Positions 1-10,775 are shown, numbered from the stretch's first letter. The stretch: DNA of 64,000 nt from an uncultured Clostridia bacterium (GCA_944384265.1 CALWSR010000014.1:1-64000), one strand, 5' to 3'. The notes: generated by a model from the sequence alone, not told the origin. Numbers and translations are program-made.

Positions 1-617
1 ACTCCTGACAATCCCTTTCTTTTCCATCCCCAAAGCTCTTCTCAGCTCTCTTGCCTTTTTCTCATTACACATTTCAAAAACCCCTTTTTATTCCCTTTTT
101 CGTTCCATCCATCCCCTTATTTTTTCGCAGGTTACCATACCAAAAATCTACTGCATTTTTATTTCAAATCTATTTCACAATACATTCCTGCAAAAAAATC
201 CATCCCTCCCATATTTTCCCTCCTAAAATCACTCCTGACAATCCCTTTCTTTTCCATCCTCAAAACGCCTCTCCCTTTTTTCTCCATCAGCTTCTGTCAC
301 TTTCATAAAAAATAGAAAGCCATGAAATGTTGATTTCACAACCAAAATCCGTTTTCTGCATTTCCTTACTTTATCCATTTCTGAAACACCCATGTCTTTC
401 ATCAAACCATCCAAAAATATAAAAAAATAAGCATAACAAACTTTTTTCTAAAATCAAAAACACATCTTTATATCATCATCCATTTTATAGGCTTACCATA
501 TTTTTTGCAATGTCATGTTTTTCCATATACTGCCTCAGCAGCCATTTATACAACAAGCCTTTCCCATGCTCCAGCCACTAAAAAACATAATTTTTTATGT
601 CACATCATTTAGAACGC
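1..617. other. Non-coding A+T-rich stretch with repeats, left edge of window
   Basis: No convincing gene is seen; the open frames here are T-rich shadows without ribosome binding sites. Two direct copies of a 29-base sequence (1-29 and 231-259, beginning actcctgacaatcc) lie 230 bases apart. From 291 a copy of the dispersed intergenic element described at 17385 begins (ATAGAAAGCCATGAAAT at about 312-328). The stretch lies downstream of the V-ATPase operon terminator and probably belongs to the next intergenic region. Confidence 0.6.
291..366 (+). repeat. Dispersed intergenic element, copy a (leading part)
   Basis: Matches the leading part of the family seen at 10806, 17140, 17385, 53795 (reverse) and 55118: a CTGTCACTTTCAT lead, then AAATAGAAAGCCATGAA, an ATTGATTT-like stretch, CCAAAATCC and TTCTGCATTT. 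Sequence agreement between copies is partial (judged by eye), as expected for old, decaying repeats. Confidence 0.6.
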
Positions 618-660
618 AAAAAAAAGAGGCTTATGAAACAATCCATAAACCTCTTTTTTA
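618..660 (-). terminator. Rho-independent terminator of the V-ATPase operon
   Basis: Inverted repeat AAAAAGAGG...CCTCTTTTTT around 621-658 with a T-run on the minus-strand exit side. It sits 60 bases past the ntpD stop codon and nothing coding follows on that strand, so it closes the nine-gene operon. The A/T flanks are symmetrical, so it could also stop transcripts arriving from the left. Confidence 0.8.
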
Positions 661-718
661 TGCTATTTTTTAAAGTACTTTCATTTTCATAAAAAACAAA
701 TTTTCAAAATATGATTTT

Positions 719-1408
719 TTATGCAACAGGCACCTTTTGCTGCACCTTTTCATCCTGCTGCCGTCTTTCTTCAATGGCTTTTTTGGCAATCATATCCTTC
801 ACCTTCATCAGCCTTGTGGTGCTTGCTCTATCATTTTCCTCCAGCTTCATGGTGATATATTTTATGGTTTCTTCATAATTTGGAATCATGACATTTTCAA
901 GCGCATTTACTCTTCTTCTTGTTTTTTCAATCTCTTGCGCCAAAAGTTGTGCTGTTTTTTCACTTTCTGCCAGCCGCAGCAAAGGCTCCATAGCAGCAGA
1001 GAAGGATTCCATGGCACTGTCCAGCTCTCCGGAGGTAAATGCCAAGCCATAAGGATAAATGTCTGATTGATTTTCTTCTGTTTTAAAATCAAAAACAGGA
1101 ACATTTACACTCATAATATTTTTGATAGAAACATCCACAGCCACAGATTGCTTTGGCATCATCAATGCCTCTCCCAAAAATTCTTGGCTTAATACAGCTC
1201 TTGCGATAATAAAGTTTTGATAAGCGCTGTCCAATGCTTTTTCAGCTTCCTCTCTCAAACGCTTATTTTCTCTTACAATCTCCAAAAACTGTTTCATCAA
1301 TTCATCCAATTTGTCTTTCAAAAGCTTATGCCCTCTTACAGCCGTTTTCAGCTGTCTTTTCAGACGGGTCATTTCCATACGGGTTGGATTTACATTTAAT
1401 TTTGCCAC
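719..1408 (-). CDS. ntpD: V-type ATPase subunit D (central stalk)
   Basis: Subunit D of the V/A-type ATPase, the coiled-coil rotor shaft inside the A3B3 head that couples ATP hydrolysis to c-ring rotation. The 229-residue length and the start (MAKLNVNPTRMEMTRLKRQL) are characteristic of the family. Long helices at both ends (about residues 10-70 and 150-215) surround a short central domain, and the C-terminal helix carries RRRVNALENVMIP, a family signature. It is the last gene of the operon: it starts 6 bases after the ntpB stop and is followed by the terminator at 618-660. No ntpH/ntpJ genes follow, unlike the Enterococcus hirae operon. Confidence 0.95.
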   Translation of the reverse strand: MAKLNVNPTRMEMTRLKRQLKTAVRGHKLLKDKLDELMKQFLEIVRENKRLREEAEKALDSAYQNFIIARAVLSQEFLGEALMMPKQSVAVDVSIKNIMSVNVPVFDFKTEENQSDIYPYGLAFTSGELDSAMESFSAAMEPLLRLAESEKTAQLLAQEIEKTRRRVNALENVMIPNYEETIKYITMKLEENDRASTTRLMKVKDMIAKKAIEERRQQDEKVQQKVPVA

Positions 1409-1414
1409 AGTGCA

Positions 1415-2791
1415 TCACTCTCCCTCTGGCAAATATTTCTCCAAATATTCATCCCGAATACGCTTAAGCTCGCTTTTAGGCAGCATACGCAGCAGCTTCC
1501 AGCCCACTTCCAGTGTCTGCTCTATGGTTCTGTCTGTTTTAAAGCCTTGAGAAACATATTCATTTTCAAATTCTGTTGCAAATTTTGCATATATCAAATC
1601 TGTTTCAGAAAGTGCAGATTCACCCAAAATCGCCATCAGTTCCTTTGCATCCTTTCCTCTGGAATAGGCTGCAAAAAGCTGGTTCATGGTATCTGCATGG
1701 TCCTCTCTTGTTTTTCCTTTTCCAATTCCTTTGTCCTTCAAACGGGAAAGAGAAGGCATAACATCCACAGGAGGTTCAATACCTTTTTTGTACAATTCTC
1801 TTGTCAAAATAATCTGTCCTTCTGTAATATATCCTGTCAAGTCAGGAATAGGATGTGTTTTGTCCTCTTCAGGCATTGTCAATATAGGAATCATGGTAAT
1901 AGAGCCGTCCTTGCCCTTCATTCTTCCTGCTCTTTCATACATGGTTGCCAGGTCTGTATACAAATATCCCGGGTAGCCTCTTCGTCCTGGCACTTCCTTT
2001 TTGGCTGCAGAAACCTCACGCAATGCCTCTGCATAGTTGGTGATGTCTGTAATAATAACCAATACGTGCATACCTTGTTCAAATGCCAAATATTCTGCCG
2101 CTGTCAATGCCATACGAGGGGTAGAAATACGTTCTACGGCAGGGTCGTTTGCCAAGTTTACAAACACCACAGAACGGTCAATGGCCCCTGTTGCCCTAAA
2201 GTCGTTGATAAAGAATTCCGCATCTTCAAATGTGATACCAACTGCCGCAAACACAACGGCAAATTTAGAATCTGTACCACGCACCTTTGCCTGTCTTGCA
2301 ATCTGTACTGCCAAATTTGCATGGGGCAAACCGGAAGCAGAAAAAATAGGCAGCTTTTGTCCTCTAACCAGTGTGTTCAATCCGTCAATGGCAGAAACGC
2401 CTGTCTGTATAAATTCCGCAGGATATTCTCTTGCCGCCGGATTAATGGGCGCACCATTGATATCCAAACGCTTTTCCGGAATAATTTCAGGACCGCCGTC
2501 AATGGGTTTTCCCATACCGCTAAATACACGGCCCAAAATATCAGGAGAAACGCCAAAATCCAAGCTTTTTCCCAAAAAGCGCACTTTGCTTTCCGCCAGG
2601 TTAATGCCTGTTGCACTTTCAAAAAGCTGTACCAATGCATTGTCGCCGTTTACCTCCAGCACCTTGCATCTTCTGATTTCACCGTTTGATAATTCGATTT
2701 CACCCAGCTCATCATATTTTACATTTTCAACGCCAGTAACAACCATAAGGGGGCCTGCTACTTCTTGAATACTTTTATATTCCTTTATCAT
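1415..2791 (-). CDS. ntpB: V-type ATPase subunit B (non-catalytic head subunit)
   Basis: Regulatory nucleotide-site subunit of the A3B3 hexamer; 458 residues, the usual family length. It starts with the beta-barrel region ([20 protein letters not shown]). The P-loop position reads [11 protein letters not shown] instead of GxxxxGK[TS], as in all B subunits. The family signature [22 protein letters not shown] is present (about residues 268-290; the arginine-rich part contacts the neighbouring catalytic site). The ATG overlaps the ntpA stop by four bases (ATGA), so translation is coupled to subunit A, with which it assembles one to one. Confidence 0.96.
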   Translation of the reverse strand: MIKEYKSIQEVAGPLMVVTGVENVKYDELGEIELSNGEIRRCKVLEVNGDNALVQLFESATGINLAESKVRFLGKSLDFGVSPDILGRVFSGMGKPIDGGPEIIPEKRLDINGAPINPAAREYPAEFIQTGVSAIDGLNTLVRGQKLPIFSASGLPHANLAVQIARQAKVRGTDSKFAVVFAAVGITFEDAEFFINDFRATGAIDRSVVFVNLANDPAVERISTPRMALTAAEYLAFEQGMHVLVIITDITNYAEALREVSAAKKEVPGRRGYPGYLYTDLATMYERAGRMKGKDGSITMIPILTMPEEDKTHPIPDLTGYITEGQIILTRELYKKGIEPPVDVMPSLSRLKDKGIGKGKTREDHADTMNQLFAAYSRGKDAKELMAILGESALSETDLIYAKFATEFENEYVSQGFKTDRTIEQTLEVGWKLLRMLPKSELKRIRDEYLEKYLPEGE

Positions 2792-4563
2792 ATTTCCTCA
2801 GCCCCTTTCTGAATCAAGTCATCTATTTCTTGTTGAATGTCTTTTTCAATTTCGTCATATGCTTTATCCACATTTTCTTCTTCTACATATTTTGCACGAC
2901 CGATTCTTTCAATCACTGGCAATTTTGTAATTTTGTTAATGGAAATGCCTTGCGCAATGGCTTCTCCTGCAATTCTGTAAAACTCCAGTATCAGTCTTAA
3001 CATTCTGTATTGCTTGTGCAATGATGTATAAGTATCCACTTCATGGAAGGAGTTTTGATGCAAAAAGTCCTCACGGATAGAGCGGGAAATTTCCAGTATC
3101 AATCTATCGCTGTGAGAAAGAGAATCCACACCAACCAGCTGTACAATTTCCTGCAGCTCCGCTTCTGTCTGAAGCAGCTTCATGGCCTCTTGTCTTTGCC
3201 TTGCAAAATTTTCATCTACATGTTCGTTGCTCCAAACATCCACCTTGTCTTGATATAATGAATAACTGGTCAGCCAGTTGATTGCAGGGAAGTGACGTTT
3301 GTATGCCAAGGAAGCATCCAATCCCCAGAACACCTTTACAATTCTAAGTGTAGCCTGAGAAACCGGCTCAGATGTGTCACCGCCCGGAGGAGATACGGCG
3401 CCAATGGCTGTCAGTGTGCCCATTCTGCCATCCTCGCCCAAACAAATCACTCTTCCGGCTCTTTCATAAAACTGTGCCAAACGGCTTCCTAAGTATGCCG
3501 GATAGCCTTCCTCACCGGGCATTTCTTCCAAACGTCCGGACATTTCACGCAATGCCTCTGCCCAACGGGATGTGGAGTCTGCCATCAGTGCCACGCTATA
3601 TCCCATATCTCTGAAAAATTCTGCAATAGTAATACCTGTGTATATGGAAGCCTCACGAGCTGCCACAGGCATATCGGATGTGTTTGCAATCAAAACCGTT
3701 CTCTGCATCAGCGATTCTCCTGTGCGAGGGTCCTTCAATTCAGGAAATTCGTTCAAAACGTCTGTCATTTCGTTTCCACGTTCTCCGCAGCCAATGTATA
3801 CCACAATATCTGCATCTGCCCATTTTGCCAGCTGATGCTGTGTGACTGTTTTTCCGCTTCCGAAAGGTCCTGGGATGGCTGCAACACCGCCCTTTGTAAT
3901 TGGGAAAAATGTATCAATCACTCTTTGTCCTGTTATCAAAAGAGAATCCGGAGATTGTTTTTCTTTGTAAGGTCTTTCTTTACGAACAGGCCACTTTTGC
4001 ATCATTGTCACAGGAATGTCCTCTCCCTTTTCATTTGTAATGATACAAACCGTTTCCTCCACTGTAAAATCTCCCATATAAATCTCTTTGATGGTGCCTG
4101 AAACGCCATAAGGCACCATGATTTTACAGCTTACAACGGCTGTTTCCTGCACAGCACCTATAATATCTCCTGCTCTGACATTGTCGCCGTTGTTTTTAAT
4201 AGGCTCAAATTTCCATTTCTTTTCTCTGTCCAAAGAGGCAGCTTCCACACCTCTTTGGATATTTGTGCCTGATGCTGCATAAAGCTTTTCCAATGGTCTT
4301 TGTATTCCGTCATAAATGGTGGAAATCAGTCCCGGACCCAGCTCCACGCTCATGGGCATACCCAAAGAGATAACCTCTTCTCCCGGTCCCAGTCCTGATG
4401 TTTCTTCATATACCTGTATGGAGGCTTTATCTCCATGCATTTCAATAATCTCGCCAATCAAATGTTTTTGCGAAACACGAACCACGTCAAACATATTGGC
4501 ATCTCTCATACCCTCTGCTATGACAAGAGGGCCTGACACTTTCACTACTGTGCCTGTTTTCAT
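2788..4563 (-). CDS. ntpA: V-type ATPase subunit A (catalytic subunit)
   Basis: Catalytic ATPase subunit, 591 residues from the start chosen here. Visible motifs: N-terminal barrel ([18 protein letters not shown]), the bulge domain of V/A-type A subunits, Walker A GPFGSGKT (about residue 235), the GERGNEM motif with the catalytic glutamate, and the ATP-synthase alpha/beta signature [22 protein letters not shown]. An in-frame ATG 18 bases upstream (4581) is possible, but the ATG at 4563 has a GGGTGA ribosome site at proper spacing and gives the N-terminus usual for the family. It follows ntpG after about 67 bases and overlaps ntpB by four. Confidence 0.96.
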   Translation of the reverse strand: MKTGTVVKVSGPLVIAEGMRDANMFDVVRVSQKHLIGEIIEMHGDKASIQVYEETSGLGPGEEVISLGMPMSVELGPGLISTIYDGIQRPLEKLYAASGTNIQRGVEAASLDREKKWKFEPIKNNGDNVRAGDIIGAVQETAVVSCKIMVPYGVSGTIKEIYMGDFTVEETVCIITNEKGEDIPVTMMQKWPVRKERPYKEKQSPDSLLITGQRVIDTFFPITKGGVAAIPGPFGSGKTVTQHQLAKWADADIVVYIGCGERGNEMTDVLNEFPELKDPRTGESLMQRTVLIANTSDMPVAAREASIYTGITIAEFFRDMGYSVALMADSTSRWAEALREMSGRLEEMPGEEGYPAYLGSRLAQFYERAGRVICLGEDGRMGTLTAIGAVSPPGGDTSEPVSQATLRIVKVFWGLDASLAYKRHFPAINWLTSYSLYQDKVDVWSNEHVDENFARQRQEAMKLLQTEAELQEIVQLVGVDSLSHSDRLILEISRSIREDFLHQNSFHEVDTYTSLHKQYRMLRLILEFYRIAGEAIAQGISINKITKLPVIERIGRAKYVEEENVDKAYDEIEKDIQQEIDDLIQKGAEEI

Positions 4564-4630
4564 ATTTCTATTCACCCGCATTCTTTTTATCTTTTATCAA
4601 AAGGCCTTTTGTCAAATAAAACAACTATGC

Positions 4631-4948
4631 TTAATCGCTAAAAAGAATATCTGCACCAATGGCCCGCTTTGCAGACTCCCGTACTTCGTTCATACCAAGT
4701 CCCATGCTTCCGCCAATGCCGGGAATGACAATGATAGCCGGCATTTTATTATCTTTGTATCGTGCAATATATTCCTGCACCAAAAGGCTTGCCTGTTCTG
4801 TAATGTATATAATGGCATATTCCTTTTCTGCCAAATCTCTTATTGTTTTTTTGATTTCGTCTGCTTCATAAGCAGGAAAAATATCAATGCCAAGTGCAAG
4901 AAAGCCCATAACACTGTCTTTGTCGCCTATAATACCAACTTTATACAT
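4631..4948 (-). CDS. ntpG: V-type ATPase subunit F
   Basis: Small Rossmann-like subunit F (named NtpG in Enterococcus) that binds subunit D in the central stalk. It has 105 residues from MYKVGIIGDKDSV; the GDKDSVxGFxALG motif and the late PGIGG motif are diagnostic. The start at 4948 is preferred over an upstream in-frame codon because a GGGAGA ribosome site precedes it and the extra N-terminal residues are not family-like. Its start codon overlaps the stop of ntpC (ATGTATAA), consistent with coupled translation. Confidence 0.93.
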   Translation of the reverse strand: MYKVGIIGDKDSVMGFLALGIDIFPAYEADEIKKTIRDLAEKEYAIIYITEQASLLVQEYIARYKDNKMPAIIVIPGIGGSMGLGMNEVRESAKRAIGADILFSD

Positions 4949-5918
4949 ATGTCTCCCGCACCCTTTCTTTAATAATTTCACTGCTTATATGATTGAGCTT
5001 GCTTGTCAGTATAATTCTGACTGTTTTGATTTCTGCTTCCTTTGCATACAAATATGCAATCAAAGGCTCCAATGTCAATGCTATATATTTTGCCGATTTT
5101 ACATATTCCATCAAGAAATCATCGCAAAGCTTTTCAAATTCTGTAAAGCCCTTTTCATAGCCGTCTTCAAAAATCTGGCTGTAATCTGTTGCTTTAAAAT
5201 GCTCTGAAGGGTTATCTGTACCATATGCGCCAAAAAATACACTGGAGGAAATGCTGCCTCCTTCTGCAAATACATTCATAAATGCGGCAAAATCCTTATT
5301 CATATGACGCATTCTCAAAAAGCTTTTTAAATTTGTCAAGTCACATACCCTTGCAGTATATCCTATGGCAAACGGATTGTTGGATTTTTTTGCCGCCTCT
5401 GTCATCTGACGAAAAGCCCCTCTGTCCAGTGCAATGTCAATCATTTGTCCGCTCTGTGTTTTGCTGTAAAGCTCCAATGCTTCTGCAATGGCCTCTGCCA
5501 TAATTTCAGGCAGGTCAATGTAGTTTCTTTCCAATATGGCTTTTTTCAGCTTTTCAACAGGCTGTGTGCCTCCTTGGACAATGTATTTGCTTCCGTCTGT
5601 TTTAGAAACCTCTTCCTTAAGCAGTACCTTCAAATTTTGATAATCATTTTTATATAAAAATATGTTGATAAAATTTTCTTCCGGCACCAGCTCTCGGATC
5701 ACTGCATAAGTTTTGTTCAGCTCGGCAGAAAGCACCTTTTCAAACTCTCTGACATTTCCCTCCGGAACACTTTCATATCCATATTCTGTGAGCGTACGCA
5801 GACAGCTTTCTACTTCCTTTTCATCTGCCATTTGATTGAGTGTATGTTTGCTCAGAAGGTTTTTTTCCAACACACGAATTCGTGCCACAGCATAAGGATA
5901 AATCTTTTGTTGTGCCAT
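4941..5918 (-). CDS. ntpC: V-type ATPase subunit C/d (c-ring adaptor)
   Basis: The 325-residue subunit (subunit d of eukaryotic V-ATPases) that plugs the central stalk onto the membrane c-ring. It is all-helical, with no transmembrane segment. The start (YPYAVARIRVLEKNLLS), the repeated Y/NDYQNLKVLLKEE-type motif and LTNLKSFLRMR in the second repeat match the family's internally duplicated helical architecture. It lies between ntpE (12-base gap) and ntpG (8-base overlap), the standard order of the operon. Confidence 0.93.
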   Translation of the reverse strand: MAQQKIYPYAVARIRVLEKNLLSKHTLNQMADEKEVESCLRTLTEYGYESVPEGNVREFEKVLSAELNKTYAVIRELVPEENFINIFLYKNDYQNLKVLLKEEVSKTDGSKYIVQGGTQPVEKLKKAILERNYIDLPEIMAEAIAEALELYSKTQSGQMIDIALDRGAFRQMTEAAKKSNNPFAIGYTARVCDLTNLKSFLRMRHMNKDFAAFMNVFAEGGSISSSVFFGAYGTDNPSEHFKATDYSQIFEDGYEKGFTEFEKLCDDFLMEYVKSAKYIALTLEPLIAYLYAKEAEIKTVRIILTSKLNHISSEIIKERVRETYV

Positions 5919-5930
5919 TTTACCGCCTCC

Positions 5931-6494
5931 TTATGCAAATAATACTTCTGCTGCAATTTGCTCTATATTTTCTCTTTCCACTGACAATATGGCTTCAAAA
6001 GAATAGTTGTATTCGATTTCTCCTTTTTTTACAATAAAACCACCCTGCAAATCCCTGTTTTCAGAGGATACTGCAATGTTTTTTTCATGAAGCTTTTCCA
6101 TCAATGCAGCATTTTGTTTATCCTTTTGAGAAAATACAACTTCCTCTCCCTTTTCCGCCTTTTCCAGCATAGAAACAATCATTTGTGCATATTCCTGCTC
6201 CGAAAGGGCAAAAAGCTTTTCTCTCACTCTTTCCAGCACCATTTTCACACATTCCTGTTTTTTGGACAAAATCATTTTTTTGGCCTGCATTTCTGCCGCA
6301 GAAATCTCCTTGTCCCTTGCCTTTTGTGCCTGTGCGTCAGAGAGAACATTTTCATTTTCCATAAATTTTGCAGCTTGCTCTTTGGCTTTATGGATGATGC
6401 TGTCAGCCTGCTTTTTTGCTTCCTCCAATATCCGGGCTTTTTCAGCCACAGCATCTGCTACAATTTTATCTGTAATCTTTTTTTCACTACTCAT
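5931..6494 (-). CDS. ntpE: V-type ATPase subunit E (peripheral stalk)
   Basis: Peripheral-stalk subunit E, 187 residues. The first 110 residues form a long alanine/glutamate/lysine-rich coiled coil (VADAVAEKARILEEAKKQAD...) and the rest a small globular domain that binds the head, as in the family; the GGFIVKKGEIEYNYSFEAIL segment near the C-terminus is typical. The start at 6494 (MSSEKKITDKI) is chosen because AGGAGG lies upstream; the in-frame ATG at 6518 has no ribosome site. It pairs with the ntpF product as the EG stator. Confidence 0.9.
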   Translation of the reverse strand: MSSEKKITDKIVADAVAEKARILEEAKKQADSIIHKAKEQAAKFMENENVLSDAQAQKARDKEISAAEMQAKKMILSKKQECVKMVLERVREKLFALSEQEYAQMIVSMLEKAEKGEEVVFSQKDKQNAALMEKLHEKNIAVSSENRDLQGGFIVKKGEIEYNYSFEAILSVERENIEQIAAEVLFA

Positions 6495-6533
6495 AGGAGT
6501 GCTTCCTCCTTCTACCATTTTTATTTTCTCTCA

Positions 6534-7028
<495 letters not shown>

Positions 7029-7076
7029 TTACATCTCCTTTTTTTGTGTAATGTTTCGTTTATTTCTATATTTGTT

Positions 7077-9002
7077 TTAATCCTGTTCTGAAGAAACTGC
7101 CGTATATTTTGTTTTTCTTTTAAAAGGCATAAAAGGACTGCCGCCGCCTTCAAAGAATTTTCCAAAAAACTCAACATACTGCAGTCTGCTTGTGTGTACA
7201 TAGGCACCCAGGGCATTGATTAAAAGATTTGCCGTATGCCCAATCACACCGATAAAAATAGCCGGTATTGGTCCTGCAATCTCTCCCAAAAGATTGATTA
7301 CCTGACCAATGACTCCCGTAGAAAGACACAGTGCCATCAAACGGGAATAGGAAAGAATGTCTGCAAAATAGCTTGTAATGCCATAAAGACTGGAAACGCC
7401 TTTAAAGCCCTTCATCAAAATGCCTCTGAAGCTTCTTCCCTGTGTCAATATCAATCCAACTGCTCCAATGATGGAAAGATATTTTCCAACCTCTGACCAT
7501 ACTCCAATAGGACCTGCCACAACAGGAATCACCAATAAGCAAATGCCTGTTACAAACACATACCATAGTCCTACATCAAAAAGAGCATCCAATGCTTTAT
7601 TGCTGCGAATGAGCATATATCCCTTTATGCCCAGCCCCACATAAATGTGTATGATACCAAAAAGCAGTGATAATCCCATCAGCACCATAACATCCTCCAA
7701 AGGATTGATTAGTGCCGGTATTGCAATCAAATCACCAAATACACCGCCAAATATACAGCCCCATACAACAGTGGAAATACCGCACCAGCCAAGCAGCTTA
7801 AACAAATTGCCCTCTCCTTTTTTCATTTTTGCCTTTTTGACAATAAAAAAGGAAACCAGTGCAATGATAATGCCATATCCGGCGTCACTGAGCATCATAC
7901 CAAAAAATATAATATAGAAAAATGACATAATACTGTTTGGGTCAATGTCCTTTGTGCTTGGACAGCTGTACATATTTGTAATGCTTTCAAAGGGTGTCAC
8001 AAGGCTGTTGTTTTCCAGCAGTATGGGATAGCCTTCTTCCTTATCGCCCTGCTGTGTTTCTACAACACAAAGAAATGCACTTGTCAATTCTTCCTTCAAA
8101 GCATCTGCTTTTTTGGAGGGAAGCCAGCCGCTCAAACAAAATGTGTTTTCTGTTTTTACCAACTTTTCATAAGCCTTTCTCTGTTCTCTTTCTATTGTAT
8201 AATAGTCATAGAGATTTTCCAGTGCCGGAATCATATCCTGAAAGGCTTTGATATCCTCCTCCAGCTGCTGCTGCTCCTTTTTTCTTTTTTCAATCAAATT
8301 TTCAAATTCTTTTATCCCTTGCTGAGCAGTTCCCTGCACCTTGGGCAGTGCAGCAGGCACAAAGCCAAATTCCTTCAGCACCTCTGTGGCATTGTCATAT
8401 ACCTCCTTGTGGGCAATGACATAACAATAATCAAATTGTTTATCAGATTTTACCACATTTACAACACTTTCCAGTGCCACCTCCTCCAGCTTGGCACGAA
8501 CCTGCTCCAGCTTCATTGTGGTTGGAAACGTGCCCAAAAGCATTTTGCTGTGCTTTGTTTCCAGCTTATGCAGCTCCACATCCAATGAAGCCCATGGCTG
8601 CAGCATTTCTTTTTTCAGCATTGCTGCATTTTCTTCATTTTTTGCAGATTCCAAATCTCTGTGAAACATATTGATGTTGACTGCTGTTTCAAAAATTTTG
8701 TCTTCCTCTGCTTCGTTTTCTATGGGCTGGTATTTTCTTTTCGGTGCAAGCATAGGCTTTTTGACTGTCACATACTTTTGTATGCTCTCTAAGCATTGCC
8801 CTATCAAAGAAATTTTTTGTTCAAACTGCAGCACCTCTGATTCTGCACTGTCTCTTTGCAATGTTTGTCCATATTCCTCTTCCAGCAGGTAAGCACTGTC
8901 ATCAATTTGTACCAGCCCACGCTCAATCAGCAAGTTCAGCATATGGGCCTTATCTGCATTTAAGCCCACAATAGAAAGCTTGCTCATTTCTACCATTGCC
9001 AT
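7077..9002 (-). CDS. ntpI: V-type ATPase subunit I (membrane stator, a-subunit)
   Basis: The 642-residue a-type subunit that forms the ion half-channels beside the K ring and anchors the peripheral stalks. The N-terminal 330 residues are cytoplasmic and partly coiled coil; the C-terminal half carries about seven or eight membrane helices, beginning near IMSFFYIIFFGMMLSDAGYG, a family signature. The essential arginine-containing helix is recognisable as DILSYSRLMALCLSTG. The ATG at 9002 is preferred over an upstream in-frame TTG (9023) because it gives the typical MVEMSKLSIVGL start; it lies one base after the ntpF stop. Confidence 0.94.
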   Translation of the reverse strand: MAMVEMSKLSIVGLNADKAHMLNLLIERGLVQIDDSAYLLEEEYGQTLQRDSAESEVLQFEQKISLIGQCLESIQKYVTVKKPMLAPKRKYQPIENEAEEDKIFETAVNINMFHRDLESAKNEENAAMLKKEMLQPWASLDVELHKLETKHSKMLLGTFPTTMKLEQVRAKLEEVALESVVNVVKSDKQFDYCYVIAHKEVYDNATEVLKEFGFVPAALPKVQGTAQQGIKEFENLIEKRKKEQQQLEEDIKAFQDMIPALENLYDYYTIEREQRKAYEKLVKTENTFCLSGWLPSKKADALKEELTSAFLCVVETQQGDKEEGYPILLENNSLVTPFESITNMYSCPSTKDIDPNSIMSFFYIIFFGMMLSDAGYGIIIALVSFFIVKKAKMKKGEGNLFKLLGWCGISTVVWGCIFGGVFGDLIAIPALINPLEDVMVLMGLSLLFGIIHIYVGLGIKGYMLIRSNKALDALFDVGLWYVFVTGICLLVIPVVAGPIGVWSEVGKYLSIIGAVGLILTQGRSFRGILMKGFKGVSSLYGITSYFADILSYSRLMALCLSTGVIGQVINLLGEIAGPIPAIFIGVIGHTANLLINALGAYVHTSRLQYVEFFGKFFEGGGSPFMPFKRKTKYTAVSSEQD

Positions 9003-9003
9003 A

Positions 9004-9315
9004 TTACCCCACAACCTTTCCAATCACTGCTTGCACTGCCGTTTCCAAACGAGACTGCGCATCAGTTTGAATTTGCTGGCAGTGTTCTGCCGCCTGTGCC
9101 AAAATTTCAGCTTTTATTGGCTGACTGTCTGCAATCGCTTTTTCAATTTTTTGCTGGCTTGCTTTTTTTGCTTCTTTTTTGGCTTCAGATAATATTGCGT
9201 TGCTTTTTTGGACTGCTTCTGTCCTCATGGTTTCTCTTTCAACAGAGGCCTGCTTCAAAATTTCTTCTGCACGCTGCTCTGCCTCCAGAATTTCTTTCAT
9301 AATTTCAAACGCCAC
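9004..9315 (-). CDS. ntpF: V-type ATPase subunit G/H (peripheral stalk)
   Basis: First gene of the operon. It encodes a 103-residue, almost entirely helical and highly charged protein (EILEAEQRAEEILKQ...) that pairs with subunit E in the peripheral stalks. The start is taken at the GTG at 9315 with a GGGGGAAG ribosome site; the open frame continues further upstream without another good site. The length fits the 100-110 residues usual for this family. Its stop is followed after one base by the ntpI start. Small coiled coils are weakly conserved, so identification rests on operon position as well as composition. Confidence 0.85.
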   Translation of the reverse strand: MAFEIMKEILEAEQRAEEILKQASVERETMRTEAVQKSNAILSEAKKEAKKASQQKIEKAIADSQPIKAEILAQAAEHCQQIQTDAQSRLETAVQAVIGKVVG

Positions 9316-9965
9316 ATGACTTCCCCCCTTTGCTTGTTTTATTAATATATAGTAACCAAACAATACAAAAAATGTTCAGATATTTTCTATTTCATTGCTT
9401 TTGTTTGTTAAAATAATAACTTTTTCCTTTTTTGAAATACATCTATTCTTCGCCAAAAAGCTTTTTTTGATTGATGTGATTTTTATTTTTATTGTTTTTG
9501 ATTCTTTTTACAGCCCTTTGCTGTATCTATATCAAAACATAATTTCTTACATAATAAATTACTACCCATCATTTGTCAACATTTACTTATATTATACCTG
9601 CTGTTGCTACAATTCCTTTCCTGCTTTGATTGATTGTTAAATCAACATCAAACTATTGGTTGTATTTCATTTATTTTATGTTGATTTTTCAATCATTTTA
9701 TCATCTGTTTATACAGTAAAATCCATTTTTTACAATATTTTATGTGAATAAAGCTACAATTTCTTTAGCCATGTTCATTTTATTTTTGATGCTTTGAAGT
9801 ATTCTTGCACTCTTTTTTTGAAAAAAATATCAAAAAATTATTTATATTGCCCAAAAAAATACTAAAAAAATTCTGACGGCTTTTTTAATAAAATTTACTT
9901 TATTAACAAAATATTATTTTTTTATAAAAAGTTTTATCAGAAGCAAATCATTTTCCCTTATCCTG
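9316..9965. other. Long A+T-rich intergenic region upstream of the V-ATPase operon
   Basis: About 650 bases with no supportable gene. It must contain the promoter of the ntp operon, but none matches the consensus well enough to place. Long T and A runs (for example 9820-9930) dominate. Confidence 0.5.
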
Positions 9966-9998
9966 TAAAAAAATAGATAAGACAAAAGACTTATCTTT
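9966..9998 (-). terminator. Terminator after the decayed zinc-ribbon gene
   Basis: AGATAAG / CTTATCT stem at about 9974-9996 followed, in minus-strand direction, by a run of seven T's. It sits just after the stop of the relic at 10003-10250, suggesting that the relic was once an expressed single-gene unit. Confidence 0.7.
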
Positions 9999-10002
9999 AA
10001 AA

Positions 10003-10250
10003 TATCAAAATCTTTCTTTTTTTAGTATGGTGTGCCACACATTCTGGACAAACAGCATTTACACAGCCTTCCATATACTCAGCTTTTTTTTATTTGTGCC
10101 GCTGCACAGTATTGACAAACACACCATTGTTTTTCAACCTATTTTTTTAGACAATGTGATAGTAAATTTCCATTGTCTGCATTTTTTACTGCCACAACAA
10201 TGTATAGTAACAAATGTTTTTCACTCATTTCATATCTGTTTACTTGCATT
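10003..10250 (-). pseudogene. Probable relic of a small zinc-ribbon protein
   Basis: In two minus-strand frames a cysteine-pair pattern is readable: CVCQYC followed, after a shift of one base in a run of eight A's, by EGCVNAVCPECVAHHTK and a stop. The arrangement CxxC...CxxC looks like a zinc ribbon. Further upstream the reading continues only with in-frame stops, so the gene appears inactivated by several lesions rather than by a single sequencing error. A terminator follows. Function unknown; the strand and frame reading are my own by-eye translation. Confidence 0.4.
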
Positions 10251-10328
10251 ATTGATATAATGATACCACAATCAACCATTTGTTACAATAGAATTATAAC
10301 AGTCCTATAACATTAAAAATACAAAATT

Positions 10329-10775
10329 CTATTTGCTGCTGTTTTTTTGCTTTTCCCACTCCATTTCCAAAAAAGCCTGTTTAAAATCTCTTTTCATCCA
10401 GCTTGGAATATCATATCCTTCCATCTGCTCCAATGTCAGCCAATAATATCCGTCATGCTCCGGACTTAATTTCACGTCACCCTTTTCATATAAACAAATA
10501 TATGTAAAAATACAAAGATGGATATGAGGCTTTATCACATCAAACAAACGCAGCGGCTTTATGATTTTCACAGTTAAATTGGTTTCTTCTTTGATTTCTC
10601 TCAAAAGTCCTTCTGAAGAATGCTCAAAATAGTGGATTCCCCCTCCGGGCAAATCCCATTTTTCTTTTTTGTTCATGTAGCTGCTTTCCATTTCTTGGGG
10701 AGAACGATGCAGAAGCAATGTTTTTTCTTCCCATATGATAATTGCCTTTACAGCCACCGCAAAATCCCGCTTCAT
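10329..10775 (-). CDS. Nudix hydrolase
   Basis: 148-residue Nudix-fold pyrophosphohydrolase. The Nudix box is GGIHYFEHSSEGLLREIKEE without the first residue counted: G-x5-E-x7-REIKEE, followed by T-N-L where most members have xGU. This is the loop-helix that binds Mg2+ and the diphosphate. The protein starts MKRDFAVAVKAIIIWEE with a ribosome site in the GGGGG/GGAG-like stretch upstream. The substrate cannot be told from the sequence; small stand-alone members often clean up nucleotide or sugar diphosphates. It is monocistronic between the zinc-ribbon relic and a repeat copy. Confidence 0.88.
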   Translation of the reverse strand: MKRDFAVAVKAIIIWEEKTLLLHRSPQEMESSYMNKKEKWDLPGGGIHYFEHSSEGLLREIKEETNLTVKIIKPLRLFDVIKPHIHLCIFTYICLYEKGDVKLSPEHDGYYWLTLEQMEGYDIPSWMKRDFKQAFLEMEWEKQKNSSK

